Assembly: GCA_937873495.1 (NCBI GenBank)
Contig: CALMXZ010000003.1
Span: 124,001 to 188,000, forward strand
Source: an uncultured Trueperaceae bacterium
Lineage (GTDB): Bacteria; Deinococcota; Deinococci; Deinococcales; Trueperaceae
Length of the DNA stretch: 64,000 nucleotides
Direction: 5' to 3'
The notes beneath the pieces were generated by a model. The model was not told where the DNA came from, ran no database searches, and saw nothing but the letters and a program-made list of their open reading frames with translations. Below, one piece after another: positions 17,551-25,474 of this stretch. The position numbers were made by a program, and so were the translations under genes. How positions within the stretch are numbered: position 1 is the first letter of the stretch; each line of letters opens with the position of its first letter.

Positions 17551-18447
17551 ATGGTAACGCTAGGTCTCGACTTGGGAGGAACGAAGATCCTCGCCGCGAT
17601 CGTCGCCGACGGCAGGGTGATAGACCACGTGCGGGTCGACACGCCGCAGACGGGCTTCGCCGACGTCGTGGCCGCCCTCGCATGGAGCGCCCGTGAGCTC
17701 CTGAGCCACGGGCATGCCGTGGTCGGCGTAGGCATAGGCTCGCCTGGGCCGCTCGACAAGGCTAGGCGCAAGGTCCTCTTCGCCCCCAACATCGCCGGCA
17801 TGCAGGACGCGCCCCTGGTGGCCGAGCTCGAGCGGTCGCTCGACATGCGCGTGGTGCTCGAGAACGACGCGAACGCCGCCGGCTACGCCGAGCACCGCTA
17901 CGGCGCCGCCAAGGACCTCGAGTCGAGCGTCTACGTCACCGTCTCGACCGGCATAGGCGGCGGGCTGTTCATCGGCGACCGCGTGATACGGGGCGCCAAC
18001 GGCCTGGCCGGGGAGATCGGCCACATGACCATGATGGTTGGAGGTCCGATGGGCGGCGACGGTCATACGGGCAGCCTGGAAGCGCTGGCGGCCGGGCGCT
18101 CGATGGCCAGGGACGCCTCCTACGCCTACGGCGCGGAGATGGGCACGCGCGAGCTGTTCGACCGGGCGCGCGCCGGCGAGCCGAAGGCGCTCGGCATCGT
18201 CGACAACGCCGCCCTCTTCACGGGCATCGGGCTGGCCAACCTCGTCAAGGTCTTCGACCCGGAAGGCTTCGTGATAGGTGGTGGCCTCGCCGAGGTAGGG
18301 GAGTTCTACTTGAGCAGGATCGAGGCCGCCGCCGCGCGGTACCTGGCCGGCTACCCGTTGCCCGTCTTCCGGGCCGCGCTCCTCGGCGGCGAGGCCGGCG
18401 TGATCGGCGCCGCGGCCGTGGCGGCCGGAGAGCTTGGTGGGGCGTGA
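17551..18447 (+). CDS. ROK family sugar kinase (glucokinase-like), lacking the zinc-binding cysteines
   Basis: 298 residues. It has the ROK phosphate motif LGLDLGGTKI, GIGSPGPLD, the catalytic Asp in LENDANAAGYAE, and adenosine-side TGIGGGLF and GLAGEIGHM. The usual CxCGxxGCxE zinc motif is replaced by GPMGGDGHTGSLE, and the protein has no cysteine at all, so the structural zinc site is absent. Probable ATP-dependent glucose or other hexose phosphorylation. The ATG immediately follows the ackA stop; the 3' end overlaps the DUF2179 gene. No DNA-binding domain is present, so it is a kinase rather than a ROK repressor. Confidence 0.9.
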   Translation: MVTLGLDLGGTKILAAIVADGRVIDHVRVDTPQTGFADVVAALAWSARELLSHGHAVVGVGIGSPGPLDKARRKVLFAPNIAGMQDAPLVAELERSLDMRVVLENDANAAGYAEHRYGAAKDLESSVYVTVSTGIGGGLFIGDRVIRGANGLAGEIGHMTMMVGGPMGGDGHTGSLEALAAGRSMARDASYAYGAEMGTRELFDRARAGEPKALGIVDNAALFTGIGLANLVKVFDPEGFVIGGGLAEVGEFYLSRIEAAAARYLAGYPLPVFRAALLGGEAGVIGAAAVAAGELGGA

Positions 18448-18971
18448 GCGAGCTCGTCACCCTGCTCCTGCCCGCGCTGCTGATCTTCTGCCTGCGCATC
18501 GTCGACGTCTCGCTAGGCACGCTGCGGATCGGCTTCCTGGTGCGGGGGCAGAGGCGCCTCGCCGGGCTCTTCGGTTTCTTCGAGTCGCTCGTGTGGCTCG
18601 TCGCGGCCGCTCAGGTGCTCTCCAACCTCGACTCGCCCGTGAAGTTCGTCGCCTACGCCGCCGGTTACGCGACCGGCACCATGCTGGGCGTGAGCATCGA
18701 GCGGTGGTTGGCCATCGGTGAGTCGATCATGCGCGTCGTCACCCCCGTCGACAGCCCGGCCCTAGAGGACCAGCTGCGCCAAGCCGGCTACTACGTGACC
18801 GTGCTCAACGCGCGAGGCCGCGACGGCGACGTCCGCGTGTCGTTCTCCGTGATCCCGCGCCGCAAGATCCCTGAGATGCTCAAGCTGCTCAACTCCGTCA
18901 ACCCGTCCGCGTTCGTAACGTTCGAGAACACGACGCCGGTACGCCTGGCCGCCGGGGGGCTGCGCAAGTAG
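18444..18971 (+). CDS. DUF2179/DUF5698 (UPF0316) membrane protein
   Basis: 175 residues. Residues ~5-100 hold three hydrophobic segments with RIVDVSLGTLRIGFLVRG, the conserved UPF0316 loop. Residues ~100-165 form the soluble DUF2179 domain (GYYVTVLNARGRDGDVRVSFSVIPRRKIPEM) seen also in YitT-type proteins. Inner-membrane location predicted; biochemical role unknown. The GTG start overlaps the ROK kinase stop. The gene ends 4 nt from a convergent gene. Confidence 0.85.
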   Translation: MSELVTLLLPALLIFCLRIVDVSLGTLRIGFLVRGQRRLAGLFGFFESLVWLVAAAQVLSNLDSPVKFVAYAAGYATGTMLGVSIERWLAIGESIMRVVTPVDSPALEDQLRQAGYYVTVLNARGRDGDVRVSFSVIPRRKIPEMLKLLNSVNPSAFVTFENTTPVRLAAGGLRK

Positions 18972-18975
18972 GCGC

Positions 18976-19602
18976 TCAGGCGGGCAGCAGGCGCGTCAGC
19001 CGGCCGTTCGCGTCGGACCACGCCGCCACGGCCTCACCGAGGACCACCGACGCGCGTCGCGCCAGGTCGGCGGCGGGCAGCTCCGGACCGGGGGTGAGCA
19101 GGACAGGGCGCGCCTCGATGCCGTGGGTGCCGGTCTCCCTCAGCCTGGTAAGGACAGTGCCGGCGCGCCAATCGTCCTGGAAGGCGGCCTTGACGGCGAG
19201 CAAGGCCCCGCGGCGGCTTGCCGCTTCCCGTCCGCCCGCCGCGCCCGGCCGTCGCACGACCGTCGGGCCCGTCCATGCCAAGGAGTCGTAGACGAGGTCG
19301 ACCCATTCGTCGAGCAGGTAGTGCTGCGCTATCAGCGGCACCGCCTCCTCCTCGGCCTCCTCCAGGACGTCCTCGTCCGGGTCGAGCGGGTCCAACCCCC
19401 GGAACAAGGGCGACAGCCGCGCCGGAAGGTTGTTCAGGCTGTAAAACCGTTCCTCGAAGGTCGCCGGCAAGGCGACACCGTGCCAGGCGATGCCGGCCCC
19501 GGCGAGCTTGGCGATGCTCGCCAGCTCCCACTCCGCCGCGAGCTCGGCCTCCGAGAGGTGAGCCAAGGAACCCGTGCCAAGGTACGCGTGTGCGCCGTGC
19601 AT
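18976..19602 (-). CDS. Hypothetical protein
   Basis: 208 residues, not recognised. It is soluble-looking, with an acidic stretch DPDEDVLEEAEEEA near the middle, Trp/Leu-rich helices around it (HYLLDEWVDLVYDSLAW) and a polar C-terminal half. No signal peptide, membrane segment or known motif was seen. A TAACAT box (19608-19613) lies 5 nt before the ATG, so it may be leaderless. Its base composition matches its neighbours. Coding status rests on the long open frame in a gap that would otherwise be empty. Confidence 0.65.
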   Translation of the reverse strand: MHGAHAYLGTGSLAHLSEAELAAEWELASIAKLAGAGIAWHGVALPATFEERFYSLNNLPARLSPLFRGLDPLDPDEDVLEEAEEEAVPLIAQHYLLDEWVDLVYDSLAWTGPTVVRRPGAAGGREAASRRGALLAVKAAFQDDWRAGTVLTRLRETGTHGIEARPVLLTPGPELPAADLARRASVVLGEAVAAWSDANGRLTRLLPA

Positions 19603-19675
19603 GCCTCATGTTAGCGCCGTGCGCGACGCATCGCGGGGTCCTAACCCGCCTCCGGGCCCGTGGTAGAGTCCGCGA

Positions 19676-20953
19676 GTGAGCCGCACCATCGCGAAGGGGA
19701 GCAGCATCGGCGGCCGCGGGTCGGTCGTGCGGTTGGTGCTGGCCGGCGCCGTCTTCCTCCTCGTCATCGTGGCGGTCGTCCTCGACGCCGGGCGCTACTT
19801 CGCCGTCGAGGAGCAGGTCCTACCCGACCTCATCGGCATGCCTTTCGACCAGGCTGCGCGCCTGCTCCGCAGCCAGGGGTTCGATCCCGTCACGTTCGTC
19901 GAGCACGTCGAAGGCGCGCCGGCCGAGACCGTCACCTCGCAGTCGCCGGAGCCTGGCACGGTGGTGAAGCGCCTGCGCTCGATCCATCTGGGTATCAACA
20001 CGCCGCCCGCCGCCGCGGTCCTCCCCGACATGCTCGGCATGCTCGAGTCGGCGGCCAAGGGGCGTGCGGCGGAGCTCAACCTGCCCCTCGGCCTCATCCA
20101 GTACCAGCCGAGCGGTAAGCCGGCCGGCACAGTCATCGCCCAGGAGCCTCCCGGCGGCGTGCGCCTCGCCGAAGGGGCGTCGATCGCGCTCGTCGTGAGC
20201 AGCGGCCCGGAGCGGCAGGCCGTCGCCCTCCCCGACCTCGTCGGCACGGACGTCGACGATGCCGTGCAGCAGTTGGCCCGGTTGGGTTTCGGCAGGGTGG
20301 AGGCGGTGCCGTCCGGGATCTCCTTCTCGCAGCCGCGCGCAGTCGTCGCGATGCAACCGGCGGCCGGCGAGGTCGTGCCGCCCGGCACGCCCGTGCTGCT
20401 CAGCTACTCGTTGTCGACCGCCAACGTCGTGCAGGTGCCCGACGTGATCGGCCAGCCGCAGTGGCAGGCGCAGCTCGCCATCGGGGCGGCGCAGTTGCGC
20501 GTCGGTCAGGTCACCTTCGTCCAGGACCCGGAGCGGCCCGAGGGCGTCGTGGACGTGCGCCCCACCGGCTACACGGCCCTCGGCACCCCAGTCTTCCTGA
20601 CCGTCAACGGCACGCCGACCGGCGGCCTCGTGCCGGACTTCACGGTGCCAGACGTCATCGGTCCGACCGACCTCGGTGGCGGTGCGGCGCCGCCCACCGG
20701 TGGGGAGACGGTCGGCGACGGCAGTCGCCTGGTCCCGTTCACGTTCGACCCGACCAACATGGGCGTGAAGCGGCTCCTTGAGCAGCCTTACGACCTGAAA
20801 CTGGTGGTGAGCGACGACAGGGGCGAACGGGTGGTCTTCGATCGCCGCGTAGGTGCGGGGCAGAGCGTGATCACGTCGGTGGCCATCTACGGTCAGGAAG
20901 CCATGCTCCAGACGTACGTCGACGATGTCTTCTTCCAGGCGTGGCGCCCGTGA
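19676..20953 (+). CDS. Membrane-anchored PASTA-domain protein without a kinase domain
   Basis: 425 residues. A single hydrophobic segment at ~16-38 (LVLAGAVFLLVIVAVVL) follows a basic N-terminus and should anchor the protein with its bulk outside. Four PASTA-like repeats of ~65-70 residues follow, each starting at a P-D-(L/M/V)-(I/L/V)-G turn: LPDLIGMP, LPDMLGML, LPDLVGTD, VPDVIGQP. The last ~100 residues are a different, probably beta-rich domain. PASTA domains bind peptidoglycan and normally sit on Ser/Thr kinases or PBPs; neither is fused here. TAGAGT (19664-19669) is 6 nt before GTG 19676, indicating leaderless translation. Confidence 0.87.
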   Translation: MSRTIAKGSSIGGRGSVVRLVLAGAVFLLVIVAVVLDAGRYFAVEEQVLPDLIGMPFDQAARLLRSQGFDPVTFVEHVEGAPAETVTSQSPEPGTVVKRLRSIHLGINTPPAAAVLPDMLGMLESAAKGRAAELNLPLGLIQYQPSGKPAGTVIAQEPPGGVRLAEGASIALVVSSGPERQAVALPDLVGTDVDDAVQQLARLGFGRVEAVPSGISFSQPRAVVAMQPAAGEVVPPGTPVLLSYSLSTANVVQVPDVIGQPQWQAQLAIGAAQLRVGQVTFVQDPERPEGVVDVRPTGYTALGTPVFLTVNGTPTGGLVPDFTVPDVIGPTDLGGGAAPPTGGETVGDGSRLVPFTFDPTNMGVKRLLEQPYDLKLVVSDDRGERVVFDRRVGAGQSVITSVAIYGQEAMLQTYVDDVFFQAWRP

Positions 20954-21050
20954 GCGACATCGGCGGAGGCGCAGCCGACCGCGTAGCCGACTGCGCGCGG
21001 TGGAGCGCGAGAGTGGCAAATTGCCGGAACGGTCGGGGAGGGCGGCACGC

Positions 21051-21158
21051 TATACTCGGAGCCACCTTCGTGCCCCTCAGGTGACCAGCATGCGCTCACA
21101 CACGCGCAGGTCGCCTGCCGCAGTCACCGGTGACACCGCCCAGGAGGAACGCTCGTGA
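21051..21158 (+). promoter_or_regulatory. Promoter and mini-ORF upstream of the E2-like gene
   Basis: TATACT at 21051-21056 is a good -10 box. An AGGTGA site at 21080-21085 precedes ATG 21090, which opens a 22-codon Arg/Ser/Thr-rich frame. Its TGA (21156-21158) overlaps the GTG start of the next gene as GTGA, and it also contains that gene's AGGAGG ribosome-binding site. The mini-ORF may be a translated leader or fortuitous. Confidence 0.35.
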
Positions 21159-22903
21159 GCGAACCTGAGATCGCAAGACTCGCCAGGAACCTGGCGGAGC
21201 AGAACAACGTTGACTGGCGTCGCCTGAGCGGCACGGGCCCGGGAGGGCTCATCCTCGAGCGCGACGTGCTCGACTACCTCGCCCGCGTCATGGCCGGCGA
21301 GGAGGCGCTCGACCCCACGCCCGAGCCGCTGCCAGATGGCATGGACGAGTGGCCCGAGGTTCACGCCGACTCCGTCGGCAACTACTCCCGCTCGGCCACC
21401 GCGCAACCGTCCTACGCCACCCCGCTCCAGCCGGCGGCCGAAGAGCCCGCCCTGGCTGACGAGCCGGACGGCCTTGCCGAACCGCTGGACGATGGGGTCG
21501 ACGAGTCGGACGAACCGGCTGACGAGTCGGACGAACCGGCTTACCAGCCGGACGACCTGGCCGAGCTGGGTGAGGACGTCTTCCTGTTCGATGACGACGA
21601 GGAGATCGCGCCCGTCGCGGCGATGGCGGCTGCCCAGCCCGACGACCTGATCGCCGACGACCCCATGGCCGACTCGTACGCCTACGGGACCGCGGCCGCG
21701 ACGGACGACCCGCTCGGGGTCGACGACGGCTTCCCGGCAGGCGCGGACGACGACCTGCTGTTGGTGTCGGACGAGCCCGTGTCTGCGCCGGAGGAGGCGG
21801 TCGGCGGCGGATGGAGCGAGCGGCCGGACGGCGACTACGGCTCGGATACGTTCGACGCCCCGGTCGGTTCGGCCAAGGCCGACGACTATCTCGGCACGAC
21901 CGGAACCGGTTGGCAGGAGGACGCGCTGAGCTTCGACACCGCCCCGATCGAGCGACCAGAGGAAGACCTGAGCGACCTGTGGGACACGAGCGTCGCAGAT
22001 GAAGGCGGCGAGCTTGCTGCGGAGTTCGGCGCGGAGTCGATCTTGGAGTCGACCGTCGAGTCCGTGGCCGAGTTCGCCGTGGAGCCGGCCGCCGAGCCGG
22101 AGGAGTTCGAGCCCGTCGGGTTCGTGCCGACGCCCGTACCGGTGGACGACCCGACCGAATACGCTGCTGAGCTCTCCGCCGAGACGACCGGTTGGGAAGC
22201 AGCGGAGGTCGTCGAGGACGAGTTCGTGACGCTCAAGGCCTTGGACACTGTCTCCGAGGACGACGCGGAGGCGGTCGACTCGTCGCCCACCTTCGAACTG
22301 GACGAGCAGGAGCCCGCCGCCCGACCCGTCGACGCCCCGGCCTTCGCGCCGGCCGGCGAACTCGGCGCGGCTCTGCGTCACGGTGAGCTGCCGCTCGTTC
22401 GCACTCCGAGCCTCCTGCGCCGCAACGTCGACGTCAGCGCTCTGGCGGCCGCTCAGCTCGCCGCCGGTCTGGAGCTCGGCGGCGACGAACCGCTGAGTGC
22501 CGTCCCCTTCCTCCTGCGCGCCGTCGCCAAGGCCGCCCAGGACGCCGGCTTGGTCACCGGCCAGGTCGCACTGGCGGAGGTCGCCGGCGCCGTGCGCCTC
22601 AGGCGCGTCGACGACGCGGCCACGCGCCCGTTCGTCGACCTGGTCGCGGAGCTGGCTGGCTCGGGGGTGGAGGAGGACGAGGTCGCGCTGGCGGTCGTCG
22701 ACCTCAGCGGTCTCGACGTGGACGAGGCGGTCCTCGACCTCAACGTGCCGGCCGTCACCCTTGGGCGCTTCCTGTACGACAGCGACAGCGGCGACTACCG
22801 AAGCACCCTGGCGCTCACCGGCGCTCTGCCCATCGCTCAAGGTGCGCGTCTACTAGCGCGGGTCGACGAACTCCTAGCGTCGCCCGTCAGGCTGCTCGTC
22901 TAG
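21155..22903 (+). CDS. E2-like protein: E3-binding domain, acidic linker, degenerate acyltransferase domain
   Basis: 582 residues. Residues ~5-45 are a peripheral subunit-binding (E3-binding) domain: ARLARNLAEQNNVDWRRLSGTGPGGLILERDVLDYL. Residues ~50-400 are a low-complexity Asp/Glu/Pro linker with tandem ESDEPAD-type units. Residues ~410-582 resemble a 2-oxoacid dehydrogenase E2 catalytic domain, ending in a TLALTGALPIAQGARLL segment in place of the active-site DHRxxDG. The catalytic His and Asp are absent and no lipoyl domain is present. It is thus probably not an acyltransferase; a structural or regulatory role is possible. AGGAGG precedes GTG 21155. The stop is 4 nt from convergent pspC. 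Confidence 0.85.
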   Translation: MSEPEIARLARNLAEQNNVDWRRLSGTGPGGLILERDVLDYLARVMAGEEALDPTPEPLPDGMDEWPEVHADSVGNYSRSATAQPSYATPLQPAAEEPALADEPDGLAEPLDDGVDESDEPADESDEPAYQPDDLAELGEDVFLFDDDEEIAPVAAMAAAQPDDLIADDPMADSYAYGTAAATDDPLGVDDGFPAGADDDLLLVSDEPVSAPEEAVGGGWSERPDGDYGSDTFDAPVGSAKADDYLGTTGTGWQEDALSFDTAPIERPEEDLSDLWDTSVADEGGELAAEFGAESILESTVESVAEFAVEPAAEPEEFEPVGFVPTPVPVDDPTEYAAELSAETTGWEAAEVVEDEFVTLKALDTVSEDDAEAVDSSPTFELDEQEPAARPVDAPAFAPAGELGAALRHGELPLVRTPSLLRRNVDVSALAAAQLAAGLELGGDEPLSAVPFLLRAVAKAAQDAGLVTGQVALAEVAGAVRLRRVDDAATRPFVDLVAELAGSGVEEDEVALAVVDLSGLDVDEAVLDLNVPAVTLGRFLYDSDSGDYRSTLALTGALPIAQGARLLARVDELLASPVRLLV

Positions 22904-22907
22904 CCGT

Positions 22908-23189
22908 TCACTTCCTGGCCGGGATCAGCCACCAGAGCAGCAGGTAGCCGACGGCGGTCATCCCCAGCGACGGGATGGCGCTGACGGCGTAGACGATGCG
23001 GACCGTCCGGGGAGGCACGCCGACGAACTCGGCTATGCCGCCGCAGACGCCGCCAAGCACGCGCTGCGTGCGGCTGCGCCGCAGGGCCCGGTCCGTGGCC
23101 GGGCGTCGCCCCCTGCGCTCGTCGTGTAGGAGGGCGTCAGGCCGCGCCTGCGCCGCTGTGCTCTCGAGTCGACCGCCTGACGTCGTCAT
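22908..23189 (-). CDS. PspC domain protein
   Basis: 93 residues. The C-terminal half is a PspC domain: RVLGGVCGGIAEFVGV followed by one long hydrophobic helix (~65-88) ending LLWWLIPARK. The N-terminal 35 residues are Arg-rich and polar. PspC proteins sit in the inner membrane and take part in phage-shock or envelope-stress signalling; no pspA or pspB is nearby. TATACT (23196-23201) lies 6 nt before the ATG, so it is leaderless and divergent from ubiX. Confidence 0.9.
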   Translation of the reverse strand: MTTSGGRLESTAAQARPDALLHDERRGRRPATDRALRRSRTQRVLGGVCGGIAEFVGVPPRTVRIVYAVSAIPSLGMTAVGYLLLWWLIPARK

Positions 23190-23195
23190 TGCGCG

Positions 23196-23220
23196 AGTAT
23201 AAGCGCGCGCGGGGTAGCCT
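23196..23220. promoter_or_regulatory. Divergent leaderless promoters of pspC and ubiX
   Basis: Two -10 boxes lie 13 bp apart: TATACT on the minus strand (23196-23201) for pspC and TAGCCT on the plus strand (23215-23220) for ubiX. The two start codons are only 38 bp apart, so the polymerase footprints must overlap. Confidence 0.6.
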
Positions 23221-23227
23221 GATGGGC

Positions 23228-23839
23228 GTGACGGACGACCTGTTAGCCAGCAGTGGTAGGACCCGGCCGCCCAAGCGCGAGGTGGTGGTGGGCGTGAGCG
23301 GCGCCAGCGGCCTGATCTATGCCGTCGACCTCCTCGCCGCCCTCAAGCGCGCCGACGTGCGGAGCTCCCTCGTCGTCAGCGCGGGCGCCAAGCTCGTCGC
23401 GCCGACCGAGCTGCCGGAAGGTTTGAAGCAGTTGAAGGCGTTGGCGGACGTCGACTACAAGGACTCCGACCTGGGTGCCCCGATCGCCTCCGGGAGCCAC
23501 CTCACGGCCGGCATGGTCATCGCGCCGTGCAGCGCGAGCACGCTGGCCAAGGTCGCCCAAGGCCACGCCGACACGCTGATCACGCGCGCCGCCCACGTGA
23601 CGCTCAAGGAGCGTAGGCCGCTCGTGCTCGTCCTGCGCGAGGCGCCGTACTCGCGGCCGATGCTCGTGAACATGCTGGCCGCCCACGACGCCGGCGCGAC
23701 CGTCCTCCCCGCCGCGCCGGGTTTCTACCACAACCCGACCGACATCGGCGAACTGGTGGCCGGTGTGACGAGCCGTGCCCTCGACCTCCTCGGCGTGGCC
23801 AACGATCACGCGCCGCGGTGGCGCGCGGGGGAGGAGTGA
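23228..23839 (+). CDS. ubiX: Flavin prenyltransferase UbiX
   Basis: 203 residues. UbiX joins dimethylallyl phosphate to FMN to make the prenyl-FMN cofactor of UbiD decarboxylases. Marks are the FMN-binding GVSGASGLIYAVDLL, SGSHLTAGMVIAPCSASTLAKVA, RPLVLVLREAPYS and MLAAHDAGATVLPAAPGFY. GTG 23228 lies 7 nt after TAGCCT (23215-23220). An upstream in-frame ATG at 23222 falls too close to the box. The 3' end overlaps ispD by GTGA. Linking a DMAP-using enzyme to two MEP-pathway genes makes metabolic sense. No ubiD in the window. Confidence 0.92.
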   Translation: MTDDLLASSGRTRPPKREVVVGVSGASGLIYAVDLLAALKRADVRSSLVVSAGAKLVAPTELPEGLKQLKALADVDYKDSDLGAPIASGSHLTAGMVIAPCSASTLAKVAQGHADTLITRAAHVTLKERRPLVLVLREAPYSRPMLVNMLAAHDAGATVLPAAPGFYHNPTDIGELVAGVTSRALDLLGVANDHAPRWRAGEE

Positions 23840-24516
23840 CCAGCACGCTGCCCCGCACTGTCGGGCTCGTCGCCGCCGCCGGCGGCGGCACGCGCCTTGG
23901 CCTCGGGCCTAAGGCGTTCGTCAGGCTGGGCGACGTCACCCTCCTCGAACTGGCCGTGGCCAACGTGCGCGCCGTCGTCGACGACGTCGTGGTGGCCGTG
24001 CCGGAGGCGCACCTCCGCGAGGCCGCTGCGCTCCTAGGACCGTCCGTGAGGCTGATGGCCGGCGGCGCGTCCCGCCAGTCAACCGTGCGTGCCATGGTCG
24101 GCGCGGTCGCCGCCGAGGTAGTGCTCGTCCACGACGCGGCCCGGCCGTTCCTGCCGCGCGCAGTGGGCGAGCGCGTGCTGGCCGCTGCCCGCACGCGCGG
24201 CGCCGCCAGCGCCTGCTTGCGCGTCACGGACACCGTCGTCGACGTGGCGGACGGTCGGGCGCTGCCGCGCGACGAGCTGCGGCGCGTCCAGACGCCCCAA
24301 GCGTTCGCGCACGAGCTCCTCGCGCGCGCGCATGCCGCGGCGCTCGCCGACGGGGTCGAGGCGACCGACGACGCGGCCCTCGTGAGGCGGCTCGGGGTCG
24401 ACGTCGCGTGGGTGGAGGGGAGCCAGCTCCTCCACAAACTGACGACCCCCGAAGACCTAGAGCTCGGCCTGGCACTGCTGGCGCTGTGGCGCTCGCGGCG
24501 CGCGGAGGGCTCGTGA
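23836..24516 (+). CDS. ispD: 2-C-methyl-D-erythritol 4-phosphate cytidylyltransferase
   Basis: 226 residues. It makes CDP-methylerythritol from MEP and CTP. The nucleotide-binding signature is AAAGGGTRLGLGPKAF. Further motifs are GGASRQSTVRA, VLVHDAARPF, VTDTV, QTPQAF, TDDAALV and the late KLTTPEDLELG that contacts substrate. GTG 23836 overlaps the ubiX stop as GTGA; a longer frame within ubiX is ignored. It is followed by ispE, also with a 4-nt overlap, so MEP steps 3 and 4 are co-translated. Confidence 0.94.
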   Translation: MTSTLPRTVGLVAAAGGGTRLGLGPKAFVRLGDVTLLELAVANVRAVVDDVVVAVPEAHLREAAALLGPSVRLMAGGASRQSTVRAMVGAVAAEVVLVHDAARPFLPRAVGERVLAAARTRGAASACLRVTDTVVDVADGRALPRDELRRVQTPQAFAHELLARAHAAALADGVEATDDAALVRRLGVDVAWVEGSQLLHKLTTPEDLELGLALLALWRSRRAEGS

Positions 24517-25415
24517 CCCGCGCGGACGCCGGGCCGAACACGTACCTGGCTCACGCCAAGGTCAACCTCGGGTTGGCCGTCATCGCGCTGCGGGGCGACG
24601 GGTACCACGAGCTGGAGACGGTGATGGCCAGGGTGGGGCTGGCCGACGAGCTGCGCATCCGGGTCGCGGAGACGGGCGGCGCGGGCAGCGACGCGGTACG
24701 CCTCACCGTCGACGTCGCGCCAGGGCTGCCCGGCGCCGGCGCGCTCGGACCCGCTGAGGACAACCTGGCCTCCCGGGCGGCCGAGACCTACCTTCGCGAG
24801 CGGCGGGCGGCCGACGCGGGCGCGCCGCGCGTGGGCGTCGACCTCCACCTCGCGAAGCGCATCCCGGTGGCGGCCGGTCTCGGCGGCGGCTCGGCGGACG
24901 CCGGCGCCGTGCTGCTGGCGCTCGCCGAGCTGCTGCCCGCCGGTGTCGACGTGGCGGCCGTCGCCCGCTCGCTCGGCTCCGATGTCCCGTTCCTGACCAC
25001 CACCGCCCCGGCCGCCCTCGCGCGGGGCAGGGGGGAACGGTTGGCGGCGGTGGAGGTCCCGCGCCTCCACCTGGTGCTGGCCAACCCTGGCGGTCAGGTC
25101 AGCGCGGCCGAGGCGTACGCCAACCTCGTCGGCTTCACGCCCCGCCTGCGGTTCGACAAGGCCGTGGCCAACCTGGCGGCGGGCGCGGAGCCGGGGTGGC
25201 CGAACGGACTGCAGCCGGGCGTGCTGCGCCTCCTACCGGGCGTGAGGGCGGTCCTGGGGGCGCTGAGGGAGGCCGGCCTGAAGGGGGCGCTGCTCTCCGG
25301 CAGCGGCCCGACCTGCTTCGGTGTGGCGCGCGACGCGGAGCACGCCGGGAGCGTGGCCGCGGCCCTGGCGGCGGCGCGGCCCGACTGGTGGGTGATGGCG
25401 GACCGCACGGCCTAG
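24513..25415 (+). CDS. ispE: 4-diphosphocytidyl-2-C-methyl-D-erythritol kinase
   Basis: 300 residues, a GHMP kinase phosphorylating CDP-ME at O2. It shows the N-terminal AHAKVNLGLAV, RGDGYHELETVM, the ATP-loop IPVAAGLGGGSADAGAVL, SDVPF and the GHMP C-terminal SGSGPTCFGV. GTG 24513 overlaps the ispD stop as GTGA. It is the last gene of the ubiX-ispD-ispE set and converges on the zincin gene at 25475. Confidence 0.94.
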   Translation: MTRADAGPNTYLAHAKVNLGLAVIALRGDGYHELETVMARVGLADELRIRVAETGGAGSDAVRLTVDVAPGLPGAGALGPAEDNLASRAAETYLRERRAADAGAPRVGVDLHLAKRIPVAAGLGGGSADAGAVLLALAELLPAGVDVAAVARSLGSDVPFLTTTAPAALARGRGERLAAVEVPRLHLVLANPGGQVSAAEAYANLVGFTPRLRFDKAVANLAAGAEPGWPNGLQPGVLRLLPGVRAVLGALREAGLKGALLSGSGPTCFGVARDAEHAGSVAAALAAARPDWWVMADRTA

Positions 25416-25474
25416 GAACGAGCTACGGTCCGGCGCGGTCCGGGCACTGGCCGAACGCCGGGCACCGCCGCGCC

